Source: Sutterellaceae bacterium
Lineage (GTDB): Bacteria; Pseudomonadota; Gammaproteobacteria; Burkholderiales; Burkholderiaceae_F
Direction of reading: 5' to 3'
Length of the DNA: 9,258 nucleotides
Assembly: GCA_030531135.1 (NCBI GenBank)
Contig: JAUNOJ010000050.1
Location: 892 to 10,149, forward strand
Shown: one piece after another, positions 6,827 to 9,258 of the stretch
How the letters are laid out: the number at the start of each line of letters is the position of its first letter
Numbering within the stretch: the first letter of the stretch is position 1
Position numbers and translations under genes: made by a program
Notes under the pieces: generated by a model
The model's database searches: none
What the model was told of the DNA's origin: nothing
Seen by the model: the letters and a program-made list of their open reading frames with translations, nothing else

Positions 6827-6869
6827 TGCCTAAGCGCCTTCTTAAGCAAAGTAGCGCAAAAAACACAAC

Positions 6870-6885
6870 TGGCACGAATCTTGCT
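6870..6885 (+). promoter_or_regulatory. Sigma-54 (-24/-12) promoter of the transporter gene
   Basis: TGGCAC-GAATC-TTGCT matches the sigma-54 consensus TGGCAC-N5-TTGCW at every defined position, with the invariant GG (6871-6872) and GC (6883-6884) at the correct spacing. The transcript would start near 6895, followed by AAAGGAG at 6918-6924 and the ATG at 6930. A leader of about 35 bases is normal. It implies activation by an ATP-dependent enhancer-binding protein, as with DctD control of dicarboxylate uptake in rhizobia. Confidence 0.85.
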
Positions 6886-6929
6886 TAACTCCTTTCCACT
6901 CACCCCAATTGTTTTCCAAAGGAGTTGAA

Positions 6930-8429
6930 ATGAGCGAGACCATCGCACCGACGAAAATGACGGACACCCCCACATCGGGATTCTTCAAACGTTACGGGCT
7001 GATTTTGGCATTTGCCGCATTGGCATTGGTTTGTATGATGCCCGAGCAACCCGGTTTGAGCGTCCCGGGACAGCGAATGCTCGGTATCATGGTTTTTGCC
7101 GTGATTGTTTGGTCCACAACGGCCGTGAGTTACCCGGTTTCGGGCGGCATCATCATGGCCTTGATGGCGTTGCTCGTCGGTTTTGCTCCCAAAGCCGACA
7201 ATCCGGAGGTGCTTTTCGGCACGGCTGCAGCGCTCAAAATGGCCTTGGGTGGCTTTTCTTCGACGGCCTTCTGTTTGGTGGGCGCCGCGCTCTTTTTATC
7301 GGCTGCGATGATTCGCACGGGCCTAGACAAGCGTATCGCTTTGACCGTTTTAAATAAGGTCGGCGCCGAGCCCAAGCGCATTGTGTTGGGCATCATTTTG
7401 TGCGGCTTCATTCTTTCGTTTTTTGTGCCTTCGACCACGGCTCGTGTGGCCTGCTTGGTGCCGATCGTGATCGGTATGGTGCGCGCCTTCGGACTTTCGA
7501 TGCGCTCGACCTTTGCCGGTGTTTTGATGATTACGGTGGCACAGGTCGACAGTGTTTGGAATATCGGTATTAAGACAGCCGCCGCTCAGAACATGGTGGC
7601 CGTGAACTTTATTCGCGAGTTGACGGGGGTTGATATCTCGTGGCTCGATTGGTTTATTGCCGCCGCTCCCTTGGCTGGCATCATGTCCGTGGTGCTTTAC
7701 TTTGTGGTGACGCGCTTTTTGCCGTGTGAGGCCAAAATCGAAGGCGGCCGCGAAGTCATTGCCAAGCAGTTGGCCGACATGGGCCCGATGACCAAGCCCG
7801 AACTCAAACTCATGATCGTGTCTTTGGTGTTGCTCTTTTTGTGGGTGACCGAAAAGAAACTGCATCCCTTGGATACGTCGACCACCACGGTGTGCGCGAT
7901 TGCCGTCTTGATGATGCCCGGTGTCGGTGTGATGGATTGGAAGGGAACGGTCGATAAGATCAATTGGGGGACCGTGCTTCTTTTCGGTGTCGGGATTTCC
8001 TTGGGCTCGGCTTTGCTTTCCACCAAGGCCGCTCAGTGGTTGGCCAACATGATCGTCACCAACTTCGAGTTGTCTCACTGCACGCCTTTGTTTATTCTGG
8101 CCGTGATGGCACTTTTCCTGATCATCATTCACTTGGGGTTTGCTTCGGCAGCAGGTCTTGCCGCCGCCATGATTCCGATCATCATCTCGGTTTTGAACGC
8201 GCTGCAAACGCCTGATGTCAATGTTGTGGGCTTAACCATGATTTTGCAGTACGTGGTGAGTTTCGGCTACATCTTGCCTGTGAACGCGCCGCAGAACATG
8301 ATTGCGTATTCGACCGGCGCCTTTGACGTCAAGACCTTTGCCTTCGTGGGCATTATCCTCACGGTGGTGGCCTACGCACTGGTGATGCTTTTGGCTTCGA
8401 CCTACTGGTCCTGGATGGGGTTGGTGTAA
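6930..8429 (+). CDS. DASS/SLC13-family anion (probable C4-dicarboxylate) transporter
   Basis: This is a 499-residue polytopic inner-membrane protein of the divalent anion:Na+ symporter (DASS/SLC13) family, which carries succinate, fumarate, malate, citrate or tartrate by sodium symport or by exchange. Hydrophobic segments lie at about 22-37, 51-86, 107-128, 150-184, 195-213, 240-262, 292-306, 319-331, 347-363, 386-424, 436-450 and 470-495. Two re-entrant loop regions are visible: FVPSTTARVACLVP (165-178), and GFASAAGLAAAMIP (403-416) followed by the family signature LPVNAPQNMIAYSTG (449-463). The usual SNT triplets of the sodium sites read STT (168-170) and SAA (406-408), so the coupling ion is uncertain. 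The ATG at 6930 has AAAGGAG at 6918-6924. An in-frame TTG at 6909 would overlap that Shine-Dalgarno sequence and is unlikely. The gene has its own sigma-54 promoter. Neighbouring fumarate reductase genes suggest C4-dicarboxylate uptake or fumarate/succinate exchange; substrate and mechanism are inferred. Confidence 0.85.
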   Translation: MSETIAPTKMTDTPTSGFFKRYGLILAFAALALVCMMPEQPGLSVPGQRMLGIMVFAVIVWSTTAVSYPVSGGIIMALMALLVGFAPKADNPEVLFGTAAALKMALGGFSSTAFCLVGAALFLSAAMIRTGLDKRIALTVLNKVGAEPKRIVLGIILCGFILSFFVPSTTARVACLVPIVIGMVRAFGLSMRSTFAGVLMITVAQVDSVWNIGIKTAAAQNMVAVNFIRELTGVDISWLDWFIAAAPLAGIMSVVLYFVVTRFLPCEAKIEGGREVIAKQLADMGPMTKPELKLMIVSLVLLFLWVTEKKLHPLDTSTTTVCAIAVLMMPGVGVMDWKGTVDKINWGTVLLFGVGISLGSALLSTKAAQWLANMIVTNFELSHCTPLFILAVMALFLIIIHLGFASAAGLAAAMIPIIISVLNALQTPDVNVVGLTMILQYVVSFGYILPVNAPQNMIAYSTGAFDVKTFAFVGIILTVVAYALVMLLASTYWSWMGLV

Positions 8430-8760
8430 ATCCATTGCCTAACGCTCTTTTATCCGTCGTCCTACGGCGGATAGGGGAGGCGAACACGAGCGCCGGAATT
8501 CGATCTTGACGGTTGATTTTTGGCGCTTTTGCTTTGCTCGCCGTGGGAAAGGAGCGTTTTTTTCTCGTTTTCGGAAGCTTTCCGAATACCCTTCTCGTGG
8601 GGTAAAAGCGTATCGGGTTTTTTGGGGTGAACCTTCCTTCAAGTGGGGGTTTCGTCTTTGTGACAGTTTTTTTAGAATTTCGCCAATGTCCGAAATGAGT
8701 AAGAACACTAAGACTTTAGGCGGACAAGTAAAGATTTTCCTATCGAGGAGGAAACCCTAA
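8430..8760. other. Non-coding stretch between the transporter and flavoprotein genes
   Basis: I see no convincing gene here. An 84-codon open frame (8506-8760) ends against the next start codon but has no family resemblance and an implausible Phe/Arg/Lys-rich composition. The stretch holds three stem-loops: 8451-8473 (listed separately), TTCGGAA-GCT-TTCCGAA (8570-8586) and TACCC-N8-GGGTA (8587-8604 area). A T-run lies at 8557-8563. A TAGAAT at 8673-8678 could be the -10 of a promoter for the flavoprotein gene, but only a poor -35 (TTTCGT at 8650-8655) precedes it. No sigma-54 match was found. Confidence 0.55.
8451..8473 (+). terminator. Stem-loop after the transporter gene
   Basis: TATCCGTCG (8451-8459) pairs with CGGCGGATA (8465-8473) with one G-T wobble around a TCCTA loop, 21 bases after the transporter stop codon. 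It is followed by GGGGAGG, not a T-run, so it is not a canonical intrinsic terminator. It may stabilise the mRNA end or pause polymerase. Confidence 0.4.
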
Positions 8761-9258
8761 ATGACTACGAATCTCTCTCGCCGCAATTTCCTGCGCACGA
8801 GCCTTGCAAGCGGCGCCACCGTTGCAGCCGCTGCTGCTTCTCCTTTGGCTTTGGCTTCCGGCATCTACAAGCCCGGCACCTATTCCGCTAAGGCCAACGG
8901 TATCGGCGAAGTCATCGTGACGATGACCTTTGACGCCAACAAGATCACTGACGTGGTGCTTGACGTTTCTCACGAAACCCCGACCATCGGCGGCGCAGCC
9001 GGCGAACAGCTTAAGCAGTTCCTTTTGAAGGCTCAGAGCGCTCAGATCGACGCCGTGACCGGTGCTTCCATTACCTCCAACGCCGTGTCCAAGGCCGCTG
9101 CCAAGTGTATCGCTCAGGCCAAGGGCGAAATCCCCGTTGAAGTCATCACCAAGGCCGAAGCTGCCGACGACGGCGATTGGCTCGGCAAGGAACCCGAAAT
9201 CGCTGACAGCCAGATCAAGGCCACGCACACCACCGACATCCTCGTCGTGGGTTGCGGC
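8761..9258 (+). CDS. Tat-exported FMN/FAD fumarate-reductase-like flavoprotein (5' part)
   Basis: Only the first 166 residues are in the window; the gene continues past its right edge. A twin-arginine signal is clear (SRRNFLR at 6-12, then an Ala-rich core, likely cleavage after ALA at 30-32), so the folded flavoprotein is sent to the periplasm. An FMN_bind domain follows (about 36-125), ending in DAVTGASITS (97-106). This is the ApbE flavinylation motif, with Ser103 the expected site of covalent FMN. After a linker, DILVVGCG (159-166) begins the FAD-binding Rossmann fold of the fumarate reductase/urocanate reductase family. This FMN-then-FAD order resembles Shewanella UrdA and related acrylate-type reductases rather than the tetraheme FccA. 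The true acceptor (fumarate, urocanate, cinnamates or another) depends on active-site residues beyond the window. The ATG at 8761 has a strong GAGGAGG (8745-8751) at 9-base spacing. Confidence 0.88.
   Translation, partial: MTTNLSRRNFLRTSLASGATVAAAAASPLALASGIYKPGTYSAKANGIGEVIVTMTFDANKITDVVLDVSHETPTIGGAAGEQLKQFLLKAQSAQIDAVTGASITSNAVSKAAAKCIAQAKGEIPVEVITKAEAADDGDWLGKEPEIADSQIKATHTTDILVVGCG

Noticed and set aside
7350..8207. A 285-codon minus-strand open frame opposite the transporter
   Set aside because: It is a His/Gln/Arg-rich, low-plausibility translation without a ribosome-binding site, opposite a well-supported membrane protein gene.
8521..8537. A second sigma-54-like sequence (TGGCGC...TTTGC)
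   Set aside because: The GG and GC elements are two bases too far apart and the -24 element is imperfect.
8658..8678. TTGTGA and TAGAAT as a -35/-10 pair or a CRP half-site
   Set aside because: The spacing is about 9 bases, too short for a promoter, and there is no matching TCACA half for a CRP-type site.
8506..8760. An 84-codon plus-strand frame ending against the flavoprotein start
   Set aside because: It has no Shine-Dalgarno sequence or family resemblance, an odd Phe/Arg/Lys-rich composition, and overlaps several hairpins.
8740..9228. A 162-codon minus-strand open frame at the right end
   Set aside because: It is opposite the Tat flavoprotein, which has a strong Shine-Dalgarno sequence, a signal peptide and domain motifs. 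The antisense frame is a codon-bias artefact.

Overview
The window reads as part of a chromosome from an anaerobic or microaerophilic betaproteobacterium. A Sutterellaceae-like gut member (Sutterella/Parasutterella group) is my best inference. It rests on an OxyR and RecG of proteobacterial type beside a fumarate-respiration cluster, and on a Tat-exported FMN/FAD reductase of the kind that is abundant in that group. No 16S rRNA or other taxonomic marker is present, so the placement is tentative.

Layout. Positions 1-3171 hold two minus-strand genes transcribed in the order recG then oxyR, 60 bases apart, with a GC-rich stem-loop just beyond oxyR. Positions about 3172-3873 form a visibly AT-richer divergent region. 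It holds a recG promoter candidate, a possible decayed gene fragment, an FNR-like site with an adjacent palindrome, and a series of four hairpins that ends at the ribosome-binding site of the next gene. Positions 3874-6687 hold frdA and frdB, the flavoprotein and iron-sulfur subunits of a Wolinella-type menaquinol:fumarate reductase. They are closed by a clear intrinsic terminator. No membrane anchor (frdC) is present in the window.

Positions 6748-6929 are a control region with a very good sigma-54 (-24/-12) promoter and a cluster of GTGCA half-sites upstream. It drives a 499-residue DASS/SLC13-family anion transporter at 6930-8429. After a 331-base non-coding stretch with several hairpins, a Tat-signal flavoprotein starts at 8761 (FMN-binding domain, then the start of a fumarate-reductase-type FAD domain). 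It runs off the end of the window.

How the genes fit together (inference): the DASS protein would import or exchange C4-dicarboxylates such as fumarate, malate and succinate. FrdAB would reduce fumarate in the cytoplasm with electrons from the quinone pool through an anchor encoded elsewhere. The exported flavoprotein would reduce fumarate or another unsaturated organic acid in the periplasm. The sigma-54 promoter and half-site cluster suggest that an enhancer-binding protein (DctD/NtrC class) controls the transporter, and the FNR-like site suggests oxygen control of frdAB. The points most worth checking are the sigma-54 promoter with its half-site cluster, the structured frdA leader, the missing anchor gene, and the altered ion-binding motifs of the transporter.
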